Assembly (NCBI GenBank): GCA_025465405.1
Contig: JAODNL010000232.1
Span: 1 to 23,570 of the forward strand
Direction: 5' to 3'
Length of the DNA stretch: 23,570 nucleotides
Source of the DNA: Pseudonocardiales bacterium
GTDB lineage: Bacteria; Actinomycetota; Actinomycetes; Mycobacteriales; Jatrophihabitantaceae
Below, piece by piece: positions 17,680 through 23,570 of the stretch. The notes under the pieces were generated by a model. The model did no database searches, was not told the origin of the DNA, and saw only the letters and a list, made by a program, of their open reading frames with translations. Both the position numbers and the translations under genes were made by a program. Position 1 is the stretch's first letter. The number at the start of each line of letters is the position of its first letter.

Positions 17680-18420
17680 TCAGGTGGTGCCGCGACGCGG
17701 GCGATCGGCGGCCTCACCGACGACGCGCGTCGCGGCGGACGTCAATGGCAGGCCCTGCTCGTGGGCCATTGCCAGCAGCATGGCGTAGGCCGCGTCCATA
17801 TCGAGATCGTGGTGAACGGCGAGTACACCCTTGGCCTGTTCCACGACCGTCCGCCCGGCCAGTGCCGCCCGGGTGCGCTCGACGATCCGCGCGTGCGACA
17901 TCTGCCCTGCGTGCACGATCGCGAGCGCCGCGACGTCGGCGAAGCCCTGGGCCAGCGCCCGGTCGGGGTCCTGTCCGTCATGCCGCCAGAACAGGTTGAG
18001 CGCACCCAGAACCTGCCCGTGCCAGTGCAGTGGCGTGGCGTACACCGCCGAGTACCGGGCGGCCCGGAACGGCGTGCCGAGCTCAGGCCAGCGGGCTTCG
18101 ATCTCACGCAGGCTGGTCGCCGCGACCGGCTCGCCCGTGCGGGCTGCGTCCACGCACGGGCCCGCGTCCGCCTGGACCTGGTAGAGCTCGAGTTCCTCGG
18201 TGCGGTGTGACGTGACGGCGAGCAGCTCCAGCCCGGTGCCGTCCGGGCGGTTGAGGACGAGACCGGCGCCGTCGGCGTCGAGCGCGTCCGTACAACCGAT
18301 GATCAAGCTGGTGACGGTGTCGATGACGTCGTCGTCGTTGACCATCGACGCGGCGGCTCTGGCGAATACGCGGGCGGCGCCGGGCGCGACCCTGGAGTCA
18401 TCAAGATTCACTGGACTCAT
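17680..18420 (-). CDS. GAF-ANTAR domain regulator (second of a pair)
   Basis: The 246-residue protein has a GAF sensor at about 25-172 (ADGAGLVLNRPDGTGLELLAVTS, GPCVDAARTGEPV, YATPLHWHGQVLGALNLF) and a C-terminal ANTAR three-helix domain at about 180-235 (TVVEQAKGVLAVHHDLDMDAAYAMLLAMAHEQG). ANTAR domains bind paired RNA hairpins and prevent transcription termination; the GAF domain probably senses a small molecule or redox state. Its start lies inside the 3' end of the first GAF-ANTAR gene (20-nt overlap in another frame), so the two are coupled. It converges on the gamma-glutamyltransferase gene with only nine nt between stops. The GAF ligand is unknown. Confidence 0.9.
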   Translation of the reverse strand: MSPVNLDDSRVAPGAARVFARAAASMVNDDDVIDTVTSLIIGCTDALDADGAGLVLNRPDGTGLELLAVTSHRTEELELYQVQADAGPCVDAARTGEPVAATSLREIEARWPELGTPFRAARYSAVYATPLHWHGQVLGALNLFWRHDGQDPDRALAQGFADVAALAIVHAGQMSHARIVERTRAALAGRTVVEQAKGVLAVHHDLDMDAAYAMLLAMAHEQGLPLTSAATRVVGEAADRPRRGTT

Positions 18421-19102
18421 TCCCGAAGTCGAGGCGGCGCAGGACTACCTGGTGGGCGATCTCGGACAGGGTGGTGTCGTCGGCGAAGGCGTGCGCGCGC
18501 AAGATAGCGAGCGCATCACCGGGCTGCAGGCCCAGCTGAGCGATCACCATGCCGGTGGCCTGGTGGATCTCGGCGCGGGTCGACCACGGACCGGTGTCCG
18601 TGACGCCCTCGTCCCGCGGCGGCTCGCTGAGCAGGGCCGCGCCCACGGCGTCGGACAGGAACTGCGCGCCGTCCAGCAGTTCAGGTGCCTCGACTGCCGG
18701 CTGCTGCAGCAGACAGAGCACGCCGATGACCTGACCGCCCGGCCGCATCGGCATCGCGTGCACGGTGACACTGCCGACCGCGCGCCGTACGGCCGCGCCG
18801 AACTCCGGCCAGCGGGGCTGCGATGCATCGAGCGTGGCGACCACCGGTTCACCCGTGGTGAACGCGTCGTGGCTCGGTCCCTCGCCGAGAATCTCCTGCA
18901 GATCTTCCAGCCGGGCCGCTACGTCGTTGGTCGCGCAGAGCGTGATGCGTTGCAGGGTCGTGTTCTCGATAGTGATGGCCGCGCCGTCGACGTCCAGGAT
19001 GAGCCGGCATGCCTCGACCAACCGCTCGGCCAGCGCCTCGCGGCGGTTGTCGGCGGCGACGAGCTGTGCGAGCTGGGCCAAGATCTTGGCCTTGTCCGTC
19101 AC
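18401..19102 (-). CDS. GAF-ANTAR domain regulator (first of a pair)
   Basis: A 233-residue protein with a GAF domain at about 20-165 (DVDGAAITIENTTLQRITLCATN, GEGPSHDAFTTGEPV, HAMPMRPGGQVIGVLCLLQQ) and an ANTAR domain over the last 55 residues (TRAEIHQATGMVIAQLGLQPGDALAILRAHAF, TLSEIAHQVV). It should be an RNA-binding antiterminator controlled by the GAF signal. GTG at 19102 is chosen because GGAG lies nine nt upstream; the ATG at 19111 directly abuts that GGAG and would leave no spacing, though it would add only three residues. A hairpin and a -10-like hexamer lie just upstream. Having two similar but diverged GAF-ANTAR proteins in one overlapping unit suggests heterodimers or two inputs on one RNA target, which is inference. 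Confidence 0.9.
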   Translation of the reverse strand: MTDKAKILAQLAQLVAADNRREALAERLVEACRLILDVDGAAITIENTTLQRITLCATNDVAARLEDLQEILGEGPSHDAFTTGEPVVATLDASQPRWPEFGAAVRRAVGSVTVHAMPMRPGGQVIGVLCLLQQPAVEAPELLDGAQFLSDAVGAALLSEPPRDEGVTDTGPWSTRAEIHQATGMVIAQLGLQPGDALAILRAHAFADDTTLSEIAHQVVLRRLDFGNESSES

Positions 19103-19119
19103 GCCACCCATCTCCAGAG

Positions 19120-19140
19120 GTGGCGGCGCCCCGCCGCCAC
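19120..19140 (-). other. Hairpin in the leader of the GAF-ANTAR pair
   Basis: GTGGCGGC (19120-19127) and GCCGCCAC (19133-19140) form a perfect 8-bp stem with a 5-nt loop, ending five nt before the GGAG of the first GAF-ANTAR gene. It may be the terminator of the glycan cluster read from the right, or the 5' end of the GAF-ANTAR message. The loop is not the hexaloop described for ANTAR targets. Confidence 0.5.
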
Positions 19141-19146
19141 GGGCGC

Positions 19147-19152
19147 AGTCTA
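19147..19152 (-). promoter_or_regulatory. Candidate -10 hexamer of the GAF-ANTAR pair
   Basis: On the minus strand this is TAGACT, fitting TANNNT. A transcript beginning about seven nt downstream would start exactly at the hairpin (19140), so the stem would cap the 5' end. No good -35 is present. Confidence 0.35.
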
Positions 19153-19162
19153 GCTCCGGCGG

Positions 19163-19182
19163 GGCTCAGCCCGGCTCAGCCC
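19163..19182. repeat. Two tandem 10-bp copies at the end of the GT2 gene
   Basis: GGCTCAGCCC occurs twice in direct succession, spanning the stop codon of the glycosyltransferase gene (19176-19178). It looks like a small local duplication; no function is proposed. Confidence 0.6.
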
Positions 19183-20123
19183 GGCGGGCGCTGGCCGACG
19201 TTGCTGCCCATCTCGTCGTGCAGCGAGAAGAACGGCCGCCGCGCGGCGTAATGGCGCCGGTCGAGAGCTCGCAGCGCGCCGTCCAGTTCGCGCGACATCG
19301 GCCGGCGCTCCCGCACCACCCAAGGCACGCCGGCGAGCGCCATGCCCAGCCCCTTGATCCAGCTGCGGTTCTTCGGCCGGTCGGCGAGCGTGAACAACGT
19401 CCGGCGCACCACGTTGGCGGCCCGGCGGTGCAACCAGCAGGTCCACAGCGCGTTGCGCAGCCCGACCGCGCGCAGGTGTGGCGCGTTGGCCACGCTCGGT
19501 TGGTGATGCATCACCGCGTCGGGGACGTAGCGCATGCGCCAGCCCGTCCGCGCCAGCTGGTAGGCGACCGCGTCCTCCTCGCCGCCGATGAAGAACCGCG
19601 CGTCGAAACCTCCAACCGCGCTGTAGGCGGCGGCGCGGACGATCACGGCGCCCGCCATGAAGCCGAGGATCGGAATGCCAGGTATGTCGGCGCCGTCGGT
19701 CAGCGGGCTCGCGGCCATCTCGACCGAGATCGGATCCAGGACTTCCTCGTCCCTGACGAGGATCCGGGCATTGACGAGTCCCAGCGCCGGATAGCGGTCG
19801 AACAGGTCGGCGGCCAGCCGCAGCCCGTCGGCTTCGTACCAGCCGTCGTCGTCGCAGAGGGCCACGTACGGAGTCGTTGCGCGGGCGAGTCCGACGTTGC
19901 GTGCTGCCGCGCCGATATTGCGCGGCATCGCCACGACGTCGAGCTGCGGATATTCGGCGAGCACCGCACGGGTGTCGTCGGCGGACGCGTTGTCGACAGC
20001 GATGATCGCAACGTCCAGGTCGACGAGGTGTTCGAGGATCGGCCTGATCCGATGCCCACAGTTGAACGTGAGCAGCACGATCGTGAGGCGATCACGCAGG
20101 GTCGTCCGCTGATCACGCGCCAC
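19176..20123 (-). CDS. Glycosyltransferase family 2
   Basis: The 315-residue protein has a GT-A fold: TIVLLTFN (14-21) is the first nucleotide-binding strand, AVDNASADDT (42-51) contacts the sugar nucleotide, and LCDDDGWYE (89-97) carries the metal-binding Asp cluster. GGFDARFFIGGEEDAVAYQLARTGWR is the usual acceptor-side ED-containing segment, as in rhamnosyl-type family 2 enzymes. The C-terminal tail is basic and may lie on the membrane surface. GTG at 20123 has GGGAG seven nt upstream and overlaps the GT9 stop by 11 nt, so it is the last gene of the coupled heptose cluster. Donor and acceptor are unknown; a sugar transfer to the same glycan is inferred from context. Confidence 0.9.
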   Translation of the reverse strand: MARDQRTTLRDRLTIVLLTFNCGHRIRPILEHLVDLDVAIIAVDNASADDTRAVLAEYPQLDVVAMPRNIGAAARNVGLARATTPYVALCDDDGWYEADGLRLAADLFDRYPALGLVNARILVRDEEVLDPISVEMAASPLTDGADIPGIPILGFMAGAVIVRAAAYSAVGGFDARFFIGGEEDAVAYQLARTGWRMRYVPDAVMHHQPSVANAPHLRAVGLRNALWTCWLHRRAANVVRRTLFTLADRPKNRSWIKGLGMALAGVPWVVRERRPMSRELDGALRALDRRHYAARRPFFSLHDEMGSNVGQRPPG

Positions 20124-21057
20124 GGGCCCGCTCCCGACGGTCGGCCGCCAGAGCACGGTCAGCGGCGGCCGCCGCCTCCGCGACGGTGATCGCGAGCAGG
20201 GCCGGATCGGGTGCGTCGGCGTGCGGGTCGCCGTCACCGGCTCCGTGCCACAGCACCTGGTGACGCGAATCGGGCGGCGGCCCCCAGCACTGCGGTGACA
20301 CCGGCCCGAAGAGCACGACGGACGGTGTCGCGTAGTTCGTCGCGACGTGGGCGATGCCGGTGTCGCCACAGACGATCAGCCGGGCGCCCGCGACCAGGCG
20401 CAGCAGGTCGAGCAGGTCGAGTCGCGCCAGGGCCCGCACGCGGGCGGCGGCCGCGATCCTTCGGGCGAGAGCCTGCTCGCCCGGGCCGCCGGTGACAACG
20501 ACGTCGTGGCCTCGCTCGCGCAGCAGGATCGCGAGGGCGGCAAACCGCTCGGCCGGCCAGCGCCGGGCGGGGGCCTTGGCACCGCTGTGCAGCACCGTCA
20601 CCCCGACGAACAGGTCGGCGCCGGGCGGTGCGGGGAGCGCCCCGACGACGCTCGGGTACCGCGCGCCCGGGATAGGGAGCGCCTCGGCGACCAGCCGGCA
20701 CCAGCGCGCCACCTCGTGTTCGTCGCGGCGCCAGCACACCATGCCTTCGCCGTAGGCGACGAGCCGACCCGGCGCGCACGACTGCAGCAGCCGCCGGCTC
20801 TGCGGACCGTTGCCATGCAGGTCGATCGCGAGTTCCGGCCGCGGCGGTGGGTCCCGCAGCGGTTCGAGCTCGTGACCGTGCACGAGGTCGTCGACCGTGC
20901 CGGCCAGCCGCGCCAGCGGTGCCAGCTGTTCCGGTGCGGCGAGCACGATGCGGTGCTCGGGCAATGCGGTACGCAGCAGCGCCAGCGCGGGCAGGCCGGT
21001 GAGGAAGTCACCCAGGCCGAGGGCGCGCAGCACGAGTGCGATGGGCCGCTCAGACAC
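20113..21057 (-). CDS. Glycosyltransferase family 9 (heptosyltransferase-like)
   Basis: The 314-residue protein has the GT-B pattern of family 9, which includes LPS heptosyltransferases: RALGLGDFLTGLPAL (11-25) at the N-terminus, HSGAKAPARRWPAERFAAL in the middle, and CGDTGIAHVATNYATPSVVLFGPVSPQCWGP in the C-terminal donor-binding half. Family members mostly use ADP-L-glycero-D-manno-heptose, which fits the adjacent hldE. GTG at 21057 overlaps the hldE stop by eight nt; the upstream extension to 21174 is shadow of hldE. The acceptor in an organism without LPS is unknown. Confidence 0.9.
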   Translation of the reverse strand: MSERPIALVLRALGLGDFLTGLPALALLRTALPEHRIVLAAPEQLAPLARLAGTVDDLVHGHELEPLRDPPPRPELAIDLHGNGPQSRRLLQSCAPGRLVAYGEGMVCWRRDEHEVARWCRLVAEALPIPGARYPSVVGALPAPPGADLFVGVTVLHSGAKAPARRWPAERFAALAILLRERGHDVVVTGGPGEQALARRIAAAARVRALARLDLLDLLRLVAGARLIVCGDTGIAHVATNYATPSVVLFGPVSPQCWGPPPDSRHQVLWHGAGDGDPHADAPDPALLAITVAEAAAAADRALAADRRERARGA

Positions 21058-22420
21058 GTCCGCGCTCGACCAGTTCCGACGTCGACCGGCCACGCAGGTA
21101 GGGGACCGTGACCACCTCGCCACCCCACTGCCGCAGCAGCTCCGCCTCCGGGAGAATCGCGCCTGCATAGTCACCGCCCTTCACCCAGATGTGCGGCCGC
21201 AGCCCGCGCAGCATCTCCGTCGGCGTGTCCTCGTCGAAGACGACAACCGCGTCGACGTCGCGCAGTGACTGGAGCACCCGCATTCGATCCTCGGCCGGCT
21301 GCAGGGGGCGGGTGTCGCCCTTGAGGCGCCGCACCGACGCGTCGGAGTTGAGGCAGACGATGAGGCAGTCGCCAAGTGCACGAGCGGCCGACAGCGTCGC
21401 GATGTGGCCGGCGTGGACGATGTCGAAGCAGCCGCCGGTGGCGACGACGATCCCGCCCGCCGCGCGGATGTCCTCGGCGAGGTCGGCCGCGGCTCGCGGC
21501 TGCCGCGGCACGGTGTGGCCGCCGGGTGGCTCGTCGAGTCCCGATGCCCCGCCGGCCGCGACGAATCGGCTGGCCGCGTCGACGGCCAGCGACACCGCCT
21601 CACTGGGGACGGCGCCGCCGGCCAGGGCCGTCACGGCCGCGGCACCGAAGCAGTCGCCGGCACCGCAGGGATCACCACCGTTCACCGGCCGGGCCGGAAA
21701 GATCTCTGAGGCGCCGTTGCCATAGGACAGCAACGCTCCGCGGCTGCCGAGCGTGACAGCGACCGAGCGGGCTCGCCACGACGACAGCAGCGCTTCGGCC
21801 TGCCGGCGGATCGTCGCGACACCGTCGCCGCGCAGCCCGGACAATGTCGCCGCCTCCGCGGCGTTCGGCGTGACCAGGGCGACGCCGGCCACCGGAGCCG
21901 AACCGCGTGGATGCGGATCCCACACCGTCGGCGTGTGAGTCGCGTGCCGGGCGAGTGCCGCCCGCAGCGGCTCGTGCCCCGTCGCGCCGCCGCCGTAGTC
22001 CGACACGAGCACGGCGTCCGCGATGTGAAGCGCCTCGCGAGCGGCCGCGGTCAGCGGGCCGATCTCGCTCGCGCCGCCGCCGTCGTCGAGGCGGGCCACG
22101 GTCTGCCCACGGGCGCGCAGCCGGGTCTTGACCGGTGTCCGCCCCTGACACGGGATCGCCACGACCTCAACCGCCGGCGGGAGCAACGCGTGTACGCGGG
22201 CGGCCGCGTCGTCGTCGGCCATCGGGGCGACGAGCACGACCTGCTGGCGCGGGTGACGGGCGGCGAGCATCGCGGCGAGCGCGGCGCCCCCCGGGCGTTC
22301 CTGCCGGCCCACCTCGTCGAGCACCGGCGCGGGAGCGTCCGGGACCAGCCGGTCCGCCCGCGTCTGCACGTCGACGTCGAGCAGCACGTCACCGACGACC
22401 ACGACCAGCTGCTCGTTCAT
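21050..22420 (-). CDS. hldE: Bifunctional heptose-7-phosphate kinase / heptose-1-phosphate nucleotidyltransferase (HldE/RfaE-like)
   Basis: HldE phosphorylates D-glycero-beta-D-manno-heptose 7-phosphate at C1 and later transfers a nucleotide to the 1-phosphate, giving ADP-heptose. The 456-residue protein shows both halves. Residues 1-300 are a PfkB-type kinase with GGAALAA near 44-50 and NGGDPCGAGDCFGAAAV, where Asp256 in GAGD is the expected catalytic base. Residues about 322-456 are the nucleotidyltransferase: GGCFDIVHAGHI with the HxGH pair His336/His339, LNSDASVRRLKGDTRPL, and VKGGDY (413-418). Length is near the Gram-negative enzyme (about 475). The ATG overlaps the gmhA stop (ATGA). The frame remains open to 23116, but that part is shadow. 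ADP as nucleotide is assumed by homology; the kinase half is somewhat diverged. Confidence 0.93.
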   Translation of the reverse strand: MNEQLVVVVGDVLLDVDVQTRADRLVPDAPAPVLDEVGRQERPGGAALAAMLAARHPRQQVVLVAPMADDDAAARVHALLPPAVEVVAIPCQGRTPVKTRLRARGQTVARLDDGGGASEIGPLTAAAREALHIADAVLVSDYGGGATGHEPLRAALARHATHTPTVWDPHPRGSAPVAGVALVTPNAAEAATLSGLRGDGVATIRRQAEALLSSWRARSVAVTLGSRGALLSYGNGASEIFPARPVNGGDPCGAGDCFGAAAVTALAGGAVPSEAVSLAVDAASRFVAAGGASGLDEPPGGHTVPRQPRAAADLAEDIRAAGGIVVATGGCFDIVHAGHIATLSAARALGDCLIVCLNSDASVRRLKGDTRPLQPAEDRMRVLQSLRDVDAVVVFDEDTPTEMLRGLRPHIWVKGGDYAGAILPEAELLRQWGGEVVTVPYLRGRSTSELVERGRV

Positions 22421-23013
22421 GGCGTCACAGCCGAGATGATCTCCGCCGCGGCCAGGCTGTCGTCGAGCGCCTCGCAGACGAGATGCAGCGCGACGAGATG
22501 AACTTCCTGCACCGTCGCCGTGCTCGGCGCGTCCACACAGAGCAGCTCGTCCCCGAGTTGGGCGAGCGGGTTCGGCGCCGCTCCGGTCATCGTCCATACC
22601 CGAAGCCCGCAGTCGCGGGCCCGGGACGCCGCGCTGAGCAGGTTGCTGCTGCGTCCGGACGTGGACATCAGCAAGCAGACGTCGCCCGGCCGGCCGTGCG
22701 CCTCGACCTGCCGGGCGAACACCTCGTCGCGGCCGTAGTCGTTCAGGATCGCGGTGATCGTGGACGTCTCGGCGTGCAGCGCGAGAGCCGAGAACGGCCG
22801 GCGCTCGCCGTCGTAGCGGCCGACCAGCTCGGCCGTGAGGTGCTGCGCCTGGGCGGCGCTGCCACCATTGCCGGCCACGAGCAACCGGCCGCCGCCGGGC
22901 AGCAACTCGGCGAGCTGCGCGCCCCAGCGCGAGGTCACCTCGGTCAGCTCGCCGCCATGCTCCAGCGCGCTGATGAGCCGGGCGACGTGCGCGGTACGCA
23001 GGTCGGCGGTCAT
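22417..23013 (-). CDS. gmhA: Sedoheptulose-7-phosphate isomerase (SIS domain)
   Basis: GmhA converts sedoheptulose 7-phosphate to D-glycero-D-manno-heptose 7-phosphate, the first step to nucleotide heptose. The 198-residue SIS protein has AGNGGSAAQAQHLTAELVGRY (47-67) with the conserved Glu62, the phosphate loop STSGRS (117-122), and the late QEVHLVALHLVCEALD (169-184) with His172 and His177; the Glu and His pair are the catalytic residues of GmhA. Length is the family norm. ATG at 23013 has a GGAG site upstream and overlaps the GT4 stop (ATGA), and its own stop overlaps hldE. DiaA is the main SIS look-alike, but the neighbour hldE makes GmhA far more likely. Confidence 0.93.
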   Translation of the reverse strand: MTADLRTAHVARLISALEHGGELTEVTSRWGAQLAELLPGGGRLLVAGNGGSAAQAQHLTAELVGRYDGERRPFSALALHAETSTITAILNDYGRDEVFARQVEAHGRPGDVCLLMSTSGRSSNLLSAASRARDCGLRVWTMTGAAPNPLAQLGDELLCVDAPSTATVQEVHLVALHLVCEALDDSLAAAEIISAVTP

Positions 23014-23570
23014 CCCACGCTCTCCTTCGTGGCCGTGACTGGGGACTGTTCGACGAGCGCGCGCAGGTAACTGCGCTCGGTGGCTCGTGCCACCCGGGCC
23101 CAGTCGTAGTGCGCATCGACCCGTTCGGCGCCCGCCGTCCCGTAACGGCGCAGCAGGTCCGGGTCGGCGAGCAGGTCGCGGATCGCGCCGGCCGCGGTCT
23201 GCGGCGCGCGAGGCGGCAGGAGCACCCCGGTGACCCCGTCGATCACCGTGTCCAGCAGCCCACCTACAGCGGATCCGACGACCGGCGTCCGGCAGGCCAT
23301 GGCTTCGAGCGGGACGATCCCGAACGGCTCATACCAGGGCAGGCAGACGACCAGATCGGCCGCGCGGAGGTGCGCGGGCAGCTCGTCGTGTGTCACGCGG
23401 CCGATGAATCGCACCCGGTCGGCAACGCCCAGCTCTTCGGCGTGGCGCCGCAACCGGGTTGCTTCAGGGTCGTGGGCCAGCTGTGTCGCGTCGGGTCCGC
23501 CGGCGACTACCAGCTCGGCGTGGGGCAGCCAGCGCATGGCCGTGATGGCATCCGCGACGCCCTTGCGCGG
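23010..23570 (-). CDS. Glycosyltransferase family 4, C-terminal part
   Basis: The gene runs off the right edge, so the N-terminal acceptor domain is missing; 186 residues are seen. RKGVADAITAMRWLPHAELVVAGGP begins the C-terminal Rossmann domain, followed by VRFIGRVTHDELPAHLRAADLVVCLP and EPFGIVPLEAMACRTPVVGSAVGGLLDTVIDGVTG, whose paired glutamates (E-x7-E) are the family 4 signature for binding the donor nucleotide. It probably opens the coupled cluster GT4-gmhA-hldE-GT9-GT2 or continues it from the right, since its stop overlaps gmhA by four nt. The donor sugar is unknown. Confidence 0.93.
   Translation of the reverse strand, partial: PRKGVADAITAMRWLPHAELVVAGGPDATQLAHDPEATRLRRHAEELGVADRVRFIGRVTHDELPAHLRAADLVVCLPWYEPFGIVPLEAMACRTPVVGSAVGGLLDTVIDGVTGVLLPPRAPQTAAGAIRDLLADPDLLRRYGTAGAERVDAHYDWARVARATERSYLRALVEQSPVTATKESVG

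Noticed and set aside
22421..23116. N-terminal extension of hldE
   Set aside because: It lies entirely inside gmhA in another frame; the kinase domain begins at the ATG of 22420, which overlaps the gmhA stop.

Overview
The window is from a high-GC actinobacterium. Codon third positions are almost all G or C, so most genes cast long shadow reading frames on the other strand. The gene set is actinobacterial: BldC, a DUF3073 protein, GAF-ANTAR regulators and many GTG starts. The order purC, purS, purQ, purL, SCP2-like gene, purF, purM, then DUF3073 on the opposite strand resembles the mycobacterial purine region as I recall it (Rv0780 to Rv0810c). I cannot name genus or species; a Frankia- or Jatrophihabitans-like lineage would fit, but that is a guess.

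Layout. 1-3.5 kb: the 3' end of an amidase gene, a convergent group II PLP-dependent decarboxylase, and a divergent class III aminotransferase, together suggesting amide or amine metabolism. 3.5-4.9 kb: a minus-strand regulator (N-terminal winged helix, PLD-like middle, C-terminal LuxR-type HTH) faces a very small gene for a secreted peptide ending in three tryptophans. Between them lies a perfect inverted repeat, and the peptide gene is closed by a strong hairpin. This compact unit is the best candidate here for an undescribed peptide-regulator system. 4.89-4.97 kb: an unexplained long-range hairpin just before purC.

5.0-12.7 kb: the purine block purC-purS-purQ-purL-(maleylpyruvate isomerase/SCP2-like)-purF-purM. 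Several stop/start codons overlap, and extended -10-like hexamers sit 6-7 nt before the GTG starts of purQ and purF, suggesting internal leaderless promoters. A bidirectional hairpin separates purM from the convergent DUF3073 gene. 12.9-13.6 kb: an intergenic region with a strong 11-bp hairpin, then bldC and its 15-bp stem terminator. 13.6-15.9 kb: a MarR regulator overlapping a 14-TM DHA2-type drug exporter, with a palindromic operator upstream. 15.9-17.7 kb: a cytosolic gamma-glutamyltransferase-family protein.

17.7-19.1 kb (minus): two overlapping GAF-ANTAR genes, a signal-responsive RNA-binding antiterminator pair. 19.2-23.6 kb (minus): a tightly overlapping cluster GT4 (partial) - gmhA - hldE - GT9 - GT2. 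It encodes sedoheptulose-7-phosphate isomerase, a bifunctional heptose kinase/nucleotidyltransferase and three glycosyltransferases, pointing to a heptose-containing glycan in a Gram-positive organism. The phosphatase (gmhB) and epimerase (hldD) steps are not in view and may lie upstream, beyond 23570.
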